From assembly GCF_000372425.1 (NCBI RefSeq), contig NZ_AQVD01000002.1, positions 64,753 to 126,305 on the forward strand: a DNA stretch of 61,553 bases, read 5' to 3'. Within the stretch, counting starts at the first letter, position 1. Each line of letters opens with the position of its first letter. A model generated the notes under the pieces. That model was not told the DNA's origin. It ran no database searches and worked only from the letters and a program-made list of their open reading frames with translations. Of the stretch, positions 45,400 to 54,043 are shown one piece after another. The translations under genes and the position numbers were made by a program. The stretch comes from Streptococcus ferus DSM 20646. GTDB taxonomy: Bacteria; Bacillota; Bacilli; Lactobacillales; Streptococcaceae.

Positions 45400-47053
45400 C
45401 TACTCTCCTGCTACCCTTTCTAAACGTTCTAAAAATCGTGAAACACCTTTATAATTCTCAGAAACATAGGCTTTCGAAGCCTTATCCCCTTGGGTAAGAA
45501 CCTCATCCGGAACAAGGCTGGCATAAATAGTTCCCTTGACCTCAGTCCAATCCTCATTCTTGAGAAATTCTTTCTCTCGGACGGACGACCCTTGGGTAAC
45601 GTCATTGTAGTAAGAAGCCATGGCTTGGCTGTAAGAGGCTCCATTATCCATTCGAGCAATGATATTAACGGCGTCTAAATCAGCCTTATAGTCATCCTCG
45701 CCAATACTTGGCTTCATATCACTGGCATTATAGGTGGTATCCCCTTCCCAGCCTGATAAATCTTTGACTTGCTCCCTGCCCCCATATAGGTCAGACAGCT
45801 GAAAGCTTGCCGAATTGAGGTGGGTTGCCATGGTGATGGATTGGTGGGTGAAATCCGCATTCCCTGCCCCATTATTGGAGTATGCCTTTAAGCGCTCGTC
45901 CCAAAACTCCTCAAAACCTTTTGTTGTTCCATATGCATTTTTATACTTAGCCTTCGCATTTTTGTAGGTATTAGAACCTTCATTAAAATCAATATTGCGC
46001 ATTTGCTTTATAGTATTTCCACCATTTGCCAAAGCATGCTGCAATCTCAGATTATAGGTCAACTGTTTGACTTCTTGTTCACTAAGCCCTAACGTTTGGA
46101 AGATTGTTAAAAGTGGCTTGACCTTTTTCTGCGTTTCACCCGTTGTGGGATTGCTGACAACATCTTCCGAAAAATAAGGTGTCAGATAACCAGCCGTCTC
46201 ATCCCATTTGACGCCATCATAAGACACGGCACCTATAAGCCTTAGGAAGACATAATCCCGTTGCTTTTGGCTGTAGTTCGATAATTGCTTGTCTAGCGCT
46301 TTCTTCACAGTCAAGAGTTGCCGCGCCGTCTTCAGGTCAAAGCCATACTCTGCCATCAGACTGGTGATAAAGGCCTTATCTGCTTTACTCACCGTCAACT
46401 CTTTGGTGACTTGATAGGCGGAGAGATAGGTGACCCAGCTGAGGTTACTTGGGGTATTGAAAACACCTTCTGCCGCATTCCAACTGCCTTTAACCTGAGA
46501 TAAACCCATGGTCAGTTGTGAGGCAATGTTATCCAAATCATCAAAAAGAGTGGCTGAATAAGGGTCATAGGCACGTAAATCTTCCAGGATAGTCTCATAG
46601 ACACGCTTATTGGCATGGTGCCCTCGCAGTAACTCTGTGTTATTCTGACGGAGAGCGCTTTTTTGCTCACTGCTGGCCTCCATCTGAGAGATGGAGGTAT
46701 TAAGCTCATCCAAGCGGGCAATCATGGTTTCTTCTTGTCTGATCTTTTCCAGCAAGTCATCTTCTCGCCAGCTTTTGGTATCTACCCTTTCCTGATAGGC
46801 TGCTGGCAGCTTAGTGATGGCTTGTGATAGGGGTCTCCGCATACAGCTGACCGCCCTGCGCTAACGGTAATAAGACGCTGTTGAAAAAGTCTCGGGCTGA
46901 ATCATAAGCCTTTCCCTGTAGACTCTCAGTATCCTGTGCAAAGGTTTGAATGGCGGTCTGCAGGGATTGATAGGCTTCCAGCTGTGACTGGCATTGGGTG
47001 ACCACGCTGGCACTCTGTGTCTCAGAGTCTTCTAAAAACATATCAATACCCAT
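45400..47053 (-). pseudogene. Frameshifted LXG toxin, TelC-like lipid II phosphatase
   Basis: This LXG toxin gene would encode about 550 residues if intact. The N-terminal part (MGIDMFLEDSETQS, with LQGKAYDSARDFFNSVLLP near residue 45) ends out of frame at 46811. The rest (residue equivalents from LSQAITKLPAAYQERVD to the end) continues in the next frame. One extra base in the run of four G at 46830-46833 (plus strand) explains it: with three, the reading is LYAETLSQAITK. The C-terminal domain contains an Asp-rich motif, GEDDYKADLDAVNIIARMD, and DLYGGREQVKDLSGWEGDT, as in TelC. Either a true null allele, a rare slippage product, or an assembly error. Confidence 0.8.
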
Positions 47054-47402
47054 AACGCTTCTCCTCTTCTTCCCAAAATGCCTTTTGCTTCTCAGTATAA
47101 AGAACATCCAGCTGATCTTCAATATACCGCTCGTCTTTTTTCAGCCTGTCAATATAGTCTGTTAAATCATTGAACAACTGGAGCTTAGAAGCTCTCATTT
47201 GATTGGCAGTATCTTCCAGCTGCCAAGCGTATTTGCTTTGATAGGCAGCCTCTCGGAGCTGCTGTTCTAAAAACTGAGCATCACTGGCATACCATTCAAA
47301 ATCGCTATATAGTTGTTCGGCTCGACCTCGCTGTCTTCCCTTGTCTTCCAACTGTTCAGACAGTTCCAATTCCTTCTGCCTTAGCTGATCTCCTTTCGTC
47401 AT
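47043..47402 (-). CDS. Lap2-like LXG-associated helical protein (DUF3958 type)
   Basis: This 119-residue, almost fully helical and charged protein (LRQKELELSEQLEDKGRQRG, QLFNDLTDYIDRLKKDERYI) matches the DUF3958/Lap2 style. Lap2 proteins bind the LXG domain together with Lap1 as a secretion-targeting complex. It lies between the Lap1-like gene and the toxin and overlaps the toxin start by 11 bases. Confidence 0.7.
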   Translation of the reverse strand: MTKGDQLRQKELELSEQLEDKGRQRGRAEQLYSDFEWYASDAQFLEQQLREAAYQSKYAWQLEDTANQMRASKLQLFNDLTDYIDRLKKDERYIEDQLDVLYTEKQKAFWEEEEKRYGY

Positions 47403-47404
47403 CC

Positions 47405-47680
47405 TTAACTCCTAAAACGATCTGCCTCTGCCTGATCGACAGCTTCAAACTCACTCGCCACTGAATGAAGATTGCTGGCGGTTGTTGAAACAGAAGAGCT
47501 AATGTTCGTCGCTAAGGTCTGTGCTTCCGTCATGACGTGATGGGCTCTGCCATTGCCTTGCAGGGTCGTTTGCGTATCCTGACTGGCTGCACTGATCCCC
47601 GTTAAGGTCTGACAGGCAGTTGCCAGCTGAGTTGCATAAGTTTGTGCCGTTTCCTGATGACTCCTAATCGTCGTTGACAT
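47405..47680 (-). CDS. Lap1-like small T7SS partner (TIGR04197/DUF3130 type)
   Basis: This 91-residue Ser/Thr/Ala-rich helical-hairpin protein (IRSHQETAQTYATQLATACQ, NISSSVSTTASNLHSVASEF) resembles the Lap1 protein next to essC. It is the first gene of the orphan toxin island, 2 bases before Lap2. A weak -10-like TAAAAT lies at 47715-47720, but no clear -35. Confidence 0.7.
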   Translation of the reverse strand: MSTTIRSHQETAQTYATQLATACQTLTGISAASQDTQTTLQGNGRAHHVMTEAQTLATNISSSVSTTASNLHSVASEFEAVDQAEADRFRS

Positions 47681-47837
47681 CTCATCGTTTCTCCTTAATT
47701 TAGCAATTAGTTCTATTTTAACATAAAAAAGACCTTTGAAAAAAAGAAAATGAAACAGCTGCAGCAGAAGCTTTAGTCATCTTTAGATTGAAGGTAATAC
47801 TCGATAAGTTCCTATTTGGAATAATTGTACTTAAAAA

Positions 47838-47912
47838 TCAAAAAGCCCATACAAACCACACTCAAAAGTTAGAGACAATCTAACAAGAGGTGCAATGTGT
47901 ATGGGCTTTTTT
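47838..47912 (-). terminator. Terminator of rpsU with long arms and nested stems
   Basis: Arms at 47840-47853 and 47898-47911 are a perfect 14-base inverted repeat (AAAAAGCCCATACA and its complement). The 44-base interior carries GTTAG/CTAAC and a CACTC/GAGTG-like stem. On the minus strand it ends in T residues. It lies about 10 bases beyond the rpsU stop. Confidence 0.7.
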
Positions 47913-47921
47913 GTAGTCACT

Positions 47922-48098
47922 TTAGAATTTCTTGCGCTTACGAGCTGCTTCTGACTTACGTTTACGTTTGACAGAAGGTTTTTCGTAGAATTCACGTTTA
48001 CGTGATTCTTGAAGTGTACCAGCTTTCGTTACAGAGCGTTTGAAACGGCGAAGAGCATCATCAAGTGATTCATTCTTACGTACGACTGTTTTTGACAT
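47922..48098 (-). CDS. rpsU: 30S ribosomal protein S21
   Basis: This 58-residue protein is read directly from the sequence. It starts [20 protein letters not shown], then has [20 protein letters not shown], and ends in a basic [14 protein letters not shown] tail, the standard S21. A GGGGAG ribosome site precedes ATG 48098. In many bacteria it opens the dnaG-rpoD operon; here it is some 5.6 kb away, a monocistronic gene with a strong promoter. Confidence 0.96.
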
Positions 48099-48148
48099 TT
48101 ATTTCACTCCCCTCAATTTCAATGTAACATTTTTACACGTTCCTACCT

Positions 48149-48177
48149 AGTATACACAATGACTGAAAAACTGTCAA
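48149..48177 (-). promoter_or_regulatory. Strong promoter of rpsU
   Basis: A perfect -35 TTGACA (48172-48177) and -10 TATACT (48149-48154) with a 17-base spacer on the minus strand lie about 50 bases before the ATG. Confidence 0.85.
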
Positions 48178-48223
48178 GAAAATGTCATCATTTTCCTATC
48201 TTTTGATGCCTAAACCATAATCT

Positions 48224-50815
48224 TTAGGCCTGAATCTGATTTCCTGTTACACGGCTTTGAGCACCTTTTCTTAAAACAAAGTGGATAGGCTGCATGAACC
48301 AAGAATTGTTTTGCTTGCTGTATCTTTTGGCTAAGGTTGCCACAAATCGATTATTGGTTATTATCACATCTCCTACTTCTGAGGAATGCTGACCAAGGGT
48401 TGCTGAATAAGCGACTAATTTTCCTTCAGCGTTATAATAAGGCAAAAATTGGTTTCTGTCGATGGTAATATTGCTTGACATTTGATCCATGGCATTATAA
48501 GCCATGTAATTGCTGTCAAGGCGTTTAATCATAGAGGCATCCCAGCCTCCTTGATTATTCGAACGGTCTAACTGAATAGCCTCTGCATAATAGTCATGCA
48601 GATTGGCTCCGTCAGGAAGTCTTGTAACCCCTGTTAGGTTAGGGGCATAGCCAATAAATTGATTATTAGTGAAAACAGCGTTTTGAACACCACCTAAATC
48701 AAAAATGTGTCGTCCCATTTTTTGAACCATGGTAAAGCTACTGTTTTTAATCAGCCAATTATTGCCATGATTAGCCATCAGCATAAAGTAATTCCCTTGA
48801 ACTAAATCATTGGCCACGATATGGACATTATCCATCACGAAGTTGGAAAGCCCGTCAATGCCCCTAGGCCCTGTTGGCAAACCAAACCAAAGCATAGTGC
48901 CATCAACGATTAATCGTGTTCCCTTATCATGTCCTCTTAGCTGTGTATTGGAACTGAGGATGATGTAGTTGCTTTGATCTGTTCGGCCTAAGTCTTCTTC
49001 TTGGATGTCACTTCCAATCATGAAACGTCCTTGAGGCAGATAAAGGGTAATATCTGGGTGCGAGCTGGCATATCGAAAGGCTTCCTGAAGCGCGATGTTA
49101 TTCTGAATCTTAGTGTTGTACTCCTTGAGAGCAACATGGTGGACATAGCGTAGATCCTGTTCCAAAACATGAACATTTTGCTCACCATTGTTATAGGTGA
49201 CATGGTACTCCCAGCCCCCGATGGCGTTATTGGTGTTTTTAGCAATATTTGTAACGCTTCCTATCCAGCCTTGATGATTTGACAGGGAGTAGCCATTGCT
49301 TTCATGTGTGGCATAGGCTTGGATTTGAATCGTTTGTCCAACTGAAAATTTAGCCGGAACTGAGACCACGACATCTGGAACATGGTATTGCGTACTGGTC
49401 AAGCCAAGCATCTTATTGGTTGAGGTCTTTCCATAAACGTGAACCACGTAATCTCCGATGTTGTATTTATGGTTAGCCAAACTAAACTGTAGCTGATAAC
49501 GACCATCTTTTATGTTACTGGCTTTGTACCAAGAAATATCATCCTGATCATTTTTGACAGACCAAATTGGAACCATAACCTCTTTGATATAGCTTGGAAC
49601 ATCGGTGATGGTAACCTCAAGTACATTATTCCCTTTGTCTGAAACGTCAACGTTAACTTGCAATGACGGAACGTCATAGCTGGTAGAACCTAAGGCAATG
49701 AGGCGGCCATCTCCTGCCGCTTTGCCGTAGGCATGAATCTGGTAAAGCCCCGTCTCAAAATGATGATTTGAAATCGACACCTCCCAAAGAAAACTCCCAT
49801 CTGGCTGCTTCTTGGCTGTATACCAGCTGATGTCATCTTGGTCCTTGTTTTGGGTCCAAGTTGGCAGCAGAATTTCTGAGATATAGGTTGGCTGACCCGT
49901 TACTTTTACCGAAAAGCCACTATCTCCTTTGGCAGCGGTACTGATCGTAACCTTAGTTTCTGGAATGTCAAAATGCGTCGCCTTCAGCCCTTCCATTTTT
50001 CCGCTGATGCTGCTTTGTCCGTAGACATGAACCTGGTATAAACCAGTTTCGTAGCGGTGATTTTTAAGCTGAATGCGTGCTAAAAAGCGTCCTTCCTCTA
50101 CTTTTGTAGCAGCATACCATAAAATATCATCTTGACCTTTATGCTCTGTCCAAACAGGCAGCGAAAAACTGGTGATTTCTTTCCCAACATTGCTGATCTC
50201 AACGTCATAACAATCATCTTGTCTCTTTTTGATGGTAACAGCTGGTTCCACTAGTTTTATGGTGTATTGGACCGCTTTTAAGCCAATCATTTTCCCCTGA
50301 AGCTCATTATAAGCATGGATGTTATAGAGACCATAAGCCCTATGCGTTTTGGAGAGATCAATGGTTAGCTGCTGATGAGAGTCAGCGGTGTACCACCTCA
50401 AATCATCTTGCTGCTGCTCTTCCGTCCAAACAGCTACCTTGACCGAACTCCCTTGAGGGAGTTCTCCGTCATAAGTTATCTTCAGCTGACTGCCAGTTTG
50501 CGTCACAGCCAGTTCAGGGGCACTGGTTTTGGCTTCTGACACCGTTACAGCTGCTGTTTCAGGAGATGAAACTTCCTGGCTTGAACTGTCATCTTGCTTG
50601 GACAAAGTGTTCTCGGTACTTGTCACATCGGGTGCTGAACTTACAGTTGTCGTTTCACTAACACCGATGAAATCTTGAGAGGTCTGTCCCCCATCTACCA
50701 ACTGATCCGCCTCATCGGCTGAGACAGAAGCCGTACTCATTAAAAAAGAGACCAATATAAGGCCACATAAGGTGTAAATGTTGTTTTTTCTAAAACGAAT
50801 CTTTTTCTTTGTCAT
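48224..50815 (-). CDS. Secreted protein with four GBS Bsp-like repeats and a beta-helix domain (paralogue B)
   Basis: This 863-residue protein has a signal peptide (KNNIYTLCGLILVSFLMSTA, ending SVSA) and a Ser/Thr/Asp-rich linker. Four GBS Bsp-like repeats (about 100-490) are marked by QDDLRWYTA, QDDILWYAA, QDDISWYTA and QDDISWYKA. An SH3-like unit (GWIGSVTNIAKN) and a beta-helix (about 570-863) align with the membrane-anchored paralogue A. It has no LPxTG sorting signal, so the repeats may bind the wall. The start is among three ATG codons; the third, 50815, has the best spacing to AAAGGA. Function is unknown. Confidence 0.75.
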   Translation of the reverse strand: MTKKKIRFRKNNIYTLCGLILVSFLMSTASVSADEADQLVDGGQTSQDFIGVSETTTVSSAPDVTSTENTLSKQDDSSSQEVSSPETAAVTVSEAKTSAPELAVTQTGSQLKITYDGELPQGSSVKVAVWTEEQQQDDLRWYTADSHQQLTIDLSKTHRAYGLYNIHAYNELQGKMIGLKAVQYTIKLVEPAVTIKKRQDDCYDVEISNVGKEITSFSLPVWTEHKGQDDILWYAATKVEEGRFLARIQLKNHRYETGLYQVHVYGQSSISGKMEGLKATHFDIPETKVTISTAAKGDSGFSVKVTGQPTYISEILLPTWTQNKDQDDISWYTAKKQPDGSFLWEVSISNHHFETGLYQIHAYGKAAGDGRLIALGSTSYDVPSLQVNVDVSDKGNNVLEVTITDVPSYIKEVMVPIWSVKNDQDDISWYKASNIKDGRYQLQFSLANHKYNIGDYVVHVYGKTSTNKMLGLTSTQYHVPDVVVSVPAKFSVGQTIQIQAYATHESNGYSLSNHQGWIGSVTNIAKNTNNAIGGWEYHVTYNNGEQNVHVLEQDLRYVHHVALKEYNTKIQNNIALQEAFRYASSHPDITLYLPQGRFMIGSDIQEEDLGRTDQSNYIILSSNTQLRGHDKGTRLIVDGTMLWFGLPTGPRGIDGLSNFVMDNVHIVANDLVQGNYFMLMANHGNNWLIKNSSFTMVQKMGRHIFDLGGVQNAVFTNNQFIGYAPNLTGVTRLPDGANLHDYYAEAIQLDRSNNQGGWDASMIKRLDSNYMAYNAMDQMSSNITIDRNQFLPYYNAEGKLVAYSATLGQHSSEVGDVIITNNRFVATLAKRYSKQNNSWFMQPIHFVLRKGAQSRVTGNQIQA

Positions 50816-50882
50816 CATCATCCTTTAACCTAAAACAATCCGAAAGCAGGTCATTTTATGGTTCATTTCTACTCAACGTTTG

Positions 50883-50906
50883 ATTATATTATTAGACAAT
50901 TCTAAT
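50883..50906 (-). promoter_or_regulatory. Promoter of paralogue B with adjacent palindrome
   Basis: A perfect -10 TATAAT (50883-50888) is followed upstream by the palindrome ATTAGA-CAAT-TCTAAT (50891-50906) lying where the -35/spacer would be; the -35 itself is poor. A transcription factor may bind here. Confidence 0.55.
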
Positions 50907-50949
50907 GTAGCACCAAATCCTATTTTTGTCAATTTCCCTAATATAATAA

Positions 50950-50975
50950 ACACGCACAGCCAGAGGCTGTGCGCG
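50950..50975 (-). terminator. Terminator after the binding-protein gene
   Basis: CGCACAGCC and GGCTGTGCG pair with a 3-base loop 6-8 bases past the stop at 50981, with TTTATTATATT on the minus strand. Confidence 0.65.
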
Positions 50976-50980
50976 TTATC

Positions 50981-51796
50981 TTATTCATCCACTTGTTGAT
51001 CTGTCAGCTGAGCTGCTTCTTCAATGTAGGTTTTGTATTTGCCTTCTTTTTTCAGTTTGGCAATGACTTTGTTTACCGTTTTGAGGAGCTTGCCACTATC
51101 CTTAGGCAGAGCAACTGCTTTAGCATCTCCTTCACCCGTCTTAAGGGCAACCTTCGCAATAGCTAAATCGGAATTTTGAACGACATAGCCTTCTGCAACT
51201 GGTTTCTCCAAGTTAACCGCATCTACCTGACCAGATTTTAATTCATTAACCGCCTCTCCCATAACCGTCAAGGAGGTGATGTTAGACTTTTTCAACTGAT
51301 CTTTGGCCAGCGTTTCTTCAATAGCACCTTTCAGAACAGCAACTTTCTTGCCAGAAAAGTCAGAAACAGCCGTATAGTTTTCTAAATCTGCCTTTCTAAC
51401 AAGGAAAGCATTTTCCGTTTCATAATAGGCGTCCGAGAAATCATAGACTTTGGCACGTTCTTTGGTATAGGATAGGCCTGAAATAGCCATGTCTGCTTTT
51501 CCTGTTTTCACGCTAGTCAGGACATTGTCAAAACTCATGGAAGACAATTCAAGTTTGACGCCCAGCTCATCTGCAATGGCCTGAGCTAACTGTACATCCG
51601 ATCCGACAATGGTATCTTTGCTGTTTATCAAAGCCTTAAATTCAAAAGGGGCATAGTCCGGGCTGATGGCAACGACTAATTTTCCTTTTTTCTCTATAGA
51701 AACCTGAGCATCTTTTGACGACGAGTTGCTGCAGGCCGCTAAACTCACTGCTGCTAAAAGTCCGGCAGCCCCTAAAAGTATTTTCTTTAATTTCAT
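50981..51796 (-). CDS. Amino-acid-binding lipoprotein (ABC transporter substrate-binding protein)
   Basis: This 271-residue lipoprotein has the signal KKILLGAAGLLAAVSLAACS with lipobox LAAC near residue 22. A periplasmic-binding-protein type II domain follows (VVAISPDYAPFEFKALI, DMAISGLSYTKERAKVYDFS), typical of polar amino-acid binding. It is clearly paralogous to the protein at 53098-53898. No permease or ATPase is adjacent. It follows the aminotransferase gene after about 30 bases. Confidence 0.88.
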   Translation of the reverse strand: MKLKKILLGAAGLLAAVSLAACSNSSSKDAQVSIEKKGKLVVAISPDYAPFEFKALINSKDTIVGSDVQLAQAIADELGVKLELSSMSFDNVLTSVKTGKADMAISGLSYTKERAKVYDFSDAYYETENAFLVRKADLENYTAVSDFSGKKVAVLKGAIEETLAKDQLKKSNITSLTVMGEAVNELKSGQVDAVNLEKPVAEGYVVQNSDLAIAKVALKTGEGDAKAVALPKDSGKLLKTVNKVIAKLKKEGKYKTYIEEAAQLTDQQVDE

Positions 51797-51828
51797 AACA
51801 AATCTCTTTTCTTTTTACTAATTTCAGT

Positions 51829-52983
51829 TTAGAGGGTTTTCACTGACTTGTCAATACCAATGTCATTTGCAAATTGGCGCAGCTCTTCAGATACTTTAGC
51901 CAGTGCTGTCTTTAACATATCCTGAGGACAGCAATAGCCGATACGTGCATAACCTTCCCGATCAAAACGATTGCCCGGAACCATGAGAACACCTTGGTTT
52001 TTCAAGACTTGCAAGCAAAAAGTTTCGATTGGAATAGGAAGATCGAATTTGACAAAGGCAGTTGATACATGGGCTGGTGAGATGAGGGACACACGTGGCT
52101 CAGTCGCCACCCATTCTTCTAAAATCTTTAAATTATCCCTCACAATTTTTTGATTTCGTGAAAGAATAGCCTGCCGGTGCTTCAAAGCAAAAGCAGCTGT
52201 CATATCATCAAAGACTCCGGCACAAATCATGGTGTAATCTCGATAGCCTCTCAGTCTATCGGCAATATCAGCATGGCTGGCTACCCAGCCCACTCTGATT
52301 CCCGGTAAGGAATAGGTTTTGGACAGACTGTTAACTGAGATGCCCTTATCATAGAGATCAACAATGGCTGGGATGTGCTGGTCTGGCGCAAATGACTTGT
52401 AAACTTCGTCGGATAGAATGTAAGCATCGCAGGATCTCGCAATCTCTACCAGTTCCTTCAAGTAGAGCTCATCCATCACTGCTCCCGTGGGATTATTGGC
52501 ATTGTTGATGCAGATCATTTTGGTTTCTGGCCTAATCAAACGACGCAGGTCATCCAAATCCGGCAGCCAATTCTTTTCTTCTTTAATTGTCCACAAGGAC
52601 ACATCAGCTCCCAAGGATCTAGGAATGTCATAAAGCTGTTGATAAGTCGGATATAAAGAGATGACGTGGTCTCCTGCTTCAATCAAGCTATAAAGTACCA
52701 GAAAGTTAGCGCCCGTTGCACCGTTTGTTTGCAGCACCTGATCTGCTCTGACAGTCTTGTAAAGACCGGAGACCTCCTCTTTAAATTCAGGAGACCCTTC
52801 AATCCAGCCATAATCCAAGCGTTTCTTGTTTAATTTCTGGAAAAAATCAGTTGGGTTTTGGCGGCCCATTGCCAGCAGCTCGTCCAGACTGAGGGCTGCG
52901 ATAGAGACACCGGCAATATCATAGAGTGCTTCTTTTTCATGTGCATTAAGCCACTCTTCTACTCCGAAGCGGGGTAATTTCAT
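51829..52983 (-). CDS. PLP-dependent aminotransferase, class I/II
   Basis: This 384-residue enzyme has the PLP lysine in the motif SVNSLSKTYSLPGIRVGW near residue 230. INNANNPTGAVMD near 168 and LSDEVYKSF near 200 are the substrate and PLP contact motifs of aspartate-aminotransferase-fold enzymes. The start at 52983 has a clear purine-rich site. It is flanked by two amino-acid-binding lipoprotein genes in the same orientation, suggesting it handles the imported amino acid; the exact substrate is unknown. Confidence 0.88.
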   Translation of the reverse strand: MKLPRFGVEEWLNAHEKEALYDIAGVSIAALSLDELLAMGRQNPTDFFQKLNKKRLDYGWIEGSPEFKEEVSGLYKTVRADQVLQTNGATGANFLVLYSLIEAGDHVISLYPTYQQLYDIPRSLGADVSLWTIKEEKNWLPDLDDLRRLIRPETKMICINNANNPTGAVMDELYLKELVEIARSCDAYILSDEVYKSFAPDQHIPAIVDLYDKGISVNSLSKTYSLPGIRVGWVASHADIADRLRGYRDYTMICAGVFDDMTAAFALKHRQAILSRNQKIVRDNLKILEEWVATEPRVSLISPAHVSTAFVKFDLPIPIETFCLQVLKNQGVLMVPGNRFDREGYARIGYCCPQDMLKTALAKVSEELRQFANDIGIDKSVKTL

Positions 52984-53063
52984 TAAAACTCCTTGAATAG
53001 TTAATCTTCTTGATCATACTGAATATCCCAAAGCTTGTCAAGAAATGGTTCTTCTGGCAAGTA

Positions 53064-53084
53064 AAAAGGAGCGGTGGCTCCTTT
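53064..53084 (-). terminator. Terminator after the second binding-protein gene
   Basis: AAAGGAGC/GCTCCTTT with a 4-base loop is followed by T residues on the minus strand, 14 bases past the stop at 53098. It partly separates the aminotransferase from this gene. Confidence 0.7.
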
Positions 53085-53097
53085 AATCCCTTATGAT

Positions 53098-53898
53098 TTA
53101 TTCGGCAATGGATAAGTCATAAGCCTCTTTAACAAAAGTATCAATTTTTCCTGATGCTTTCAGCTTTTTGATGACCTTATCAATTTTCTTTTTAAGAGCC
53201 GTGCTTCCTTTTGGCATAGCAACCGCATAGGCATCTGAATCACCCGACTTCAGATCGATAGAGGCAATGGCCAAATCATCATTCTTAGCAACATAACCCT
53301 CTGCAATGGGCTTTTCAAGAACAACCCCATTGACCTTGCCAGCTTTTAGCTCGTTTATCATCTCACCATTTTGAACCAAAGACACCATATTAGCCCCTTT
53401 CAGCTGCTCCTTGGCGATTGTTTCTTGGATAGAGCCTTTTTGCGTCGCTACCGATTGCCCCTTTAAAGCTGTCGTTGTTTTGTACTGATCAACTTCTGAT
53501 TTTTTCACGATAACAACATTTTTAGATTCGTAGTAGGTTTCTGAAAAATCATAGACTTTTTGGCGCTCTTTCGTCGCCGAAATCCCTGAAATACCGATAT
53601 CGGCCTTACCGGACTGCACACTTGACAAAACATTGTTAAAAGACATGGATGAAAACTCAACCTTAACCCCCAGCTCTTTACCAATTTCTTTAGCAATCTC
53701 AACATCAGCACCGACAATTGTATCTTTGCCATTCACCAAAGTCTTAAATTCAAAAGGTGCAAATTCCGGATTCATGGCAACAACAATCTTGCCTTTATTT
53801 TCGATTTTTTTCAAAGATGTATCTTCTGTAGCTGAACCGCAGGCCGTTAAAGCAATAAGAGACAGGGCAGCTAGGCTTCCTAAAATCCATTTTTTCAT
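53098..53898 (-). CDS. Amino-acid-binding lipoprotein (paralogue)
   Basis: This 266-residue lipoprotein has signal and lipobox ILGSLAALSLIALTACGS. The binding domain contains VVAMNPEFAPFEFKTLV and DIGISGISATKERQKVYDFS, closely similar to the protein at 50981-51796. It probably supplies a polar amino acid to an ABC transporter encoded elsewhere. It has its own promoter. Confidence 0.88.
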   Translation of the reverse strand: MKKWILGSLAALSLIALTACGSATEDTSLKKIENKGKIVVAMNPEFAPFEFKTLVNGKDTIVGADVEIAKEIGKELGVKVEFSSMSFNNVLSSVQSGKADIGISGISATKERQKVYDFSETYYESKNVVIVKKSEVDQYKTTTALKGQSVATQKGSIQETIAKEQLKGANMVSLVQNGEMINELKAGKVNGVVLEKPIAEGYVAKNDDLAIASIDLKSGDSDAYAVAMPKGSTALKKKIDKVIKKLKASGKIDTFVKEAYDLSIAE

Positions 53899-53930
53899 TA
53901 TTATCTCTCCTAAAAAATTAATCTAAGACT

Positions 53931-53959
53931 ATTTTATTTTATATTTATTCATATGTCAA
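53931..53959 (-). promoter_or_regulatory. Promoter of the binding-protein/aminotransferase group
   Basis: A perfect -35 TTGACA (53954-53959) and a -10 TAAAAT (53931-53936) are separated by 17 bases on the minus strand, about 33 bases before the ATG. Confidence 0.75.
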
Positions 53960-53979
53960 GTATTTTTTTATAAAAATAC

Positions 53980-54003
53980 AAAAAAGGAGGGTGTCCTCCT
54001 TTT
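53980..54003 (-). terminator. Terminator of the alcohol dehydrogenase gene
   Basis: AAAAAGGAGG and CCTCCTTTT pair around a GTGT loop and end in TTTTTT on the minus strand. Confidence 0.75.
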
Positions 54004-54043
54004 CTATAAAACTCTCTTTACCTGTCATTGTTTTTGGAACAAT

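Noticed and set aside
46830..46833. G4 run as a phase-variation switch
   Set aside because: Four bases is too short for efficient slipped-strand switching; kept only as a frameshift site.
47838..47912. The long inverted repeat as a miniature transposable element
   Set aside because: No target duplication or second copy is visible in the window, and its place after rpsU with a T-run fits a terminator better.
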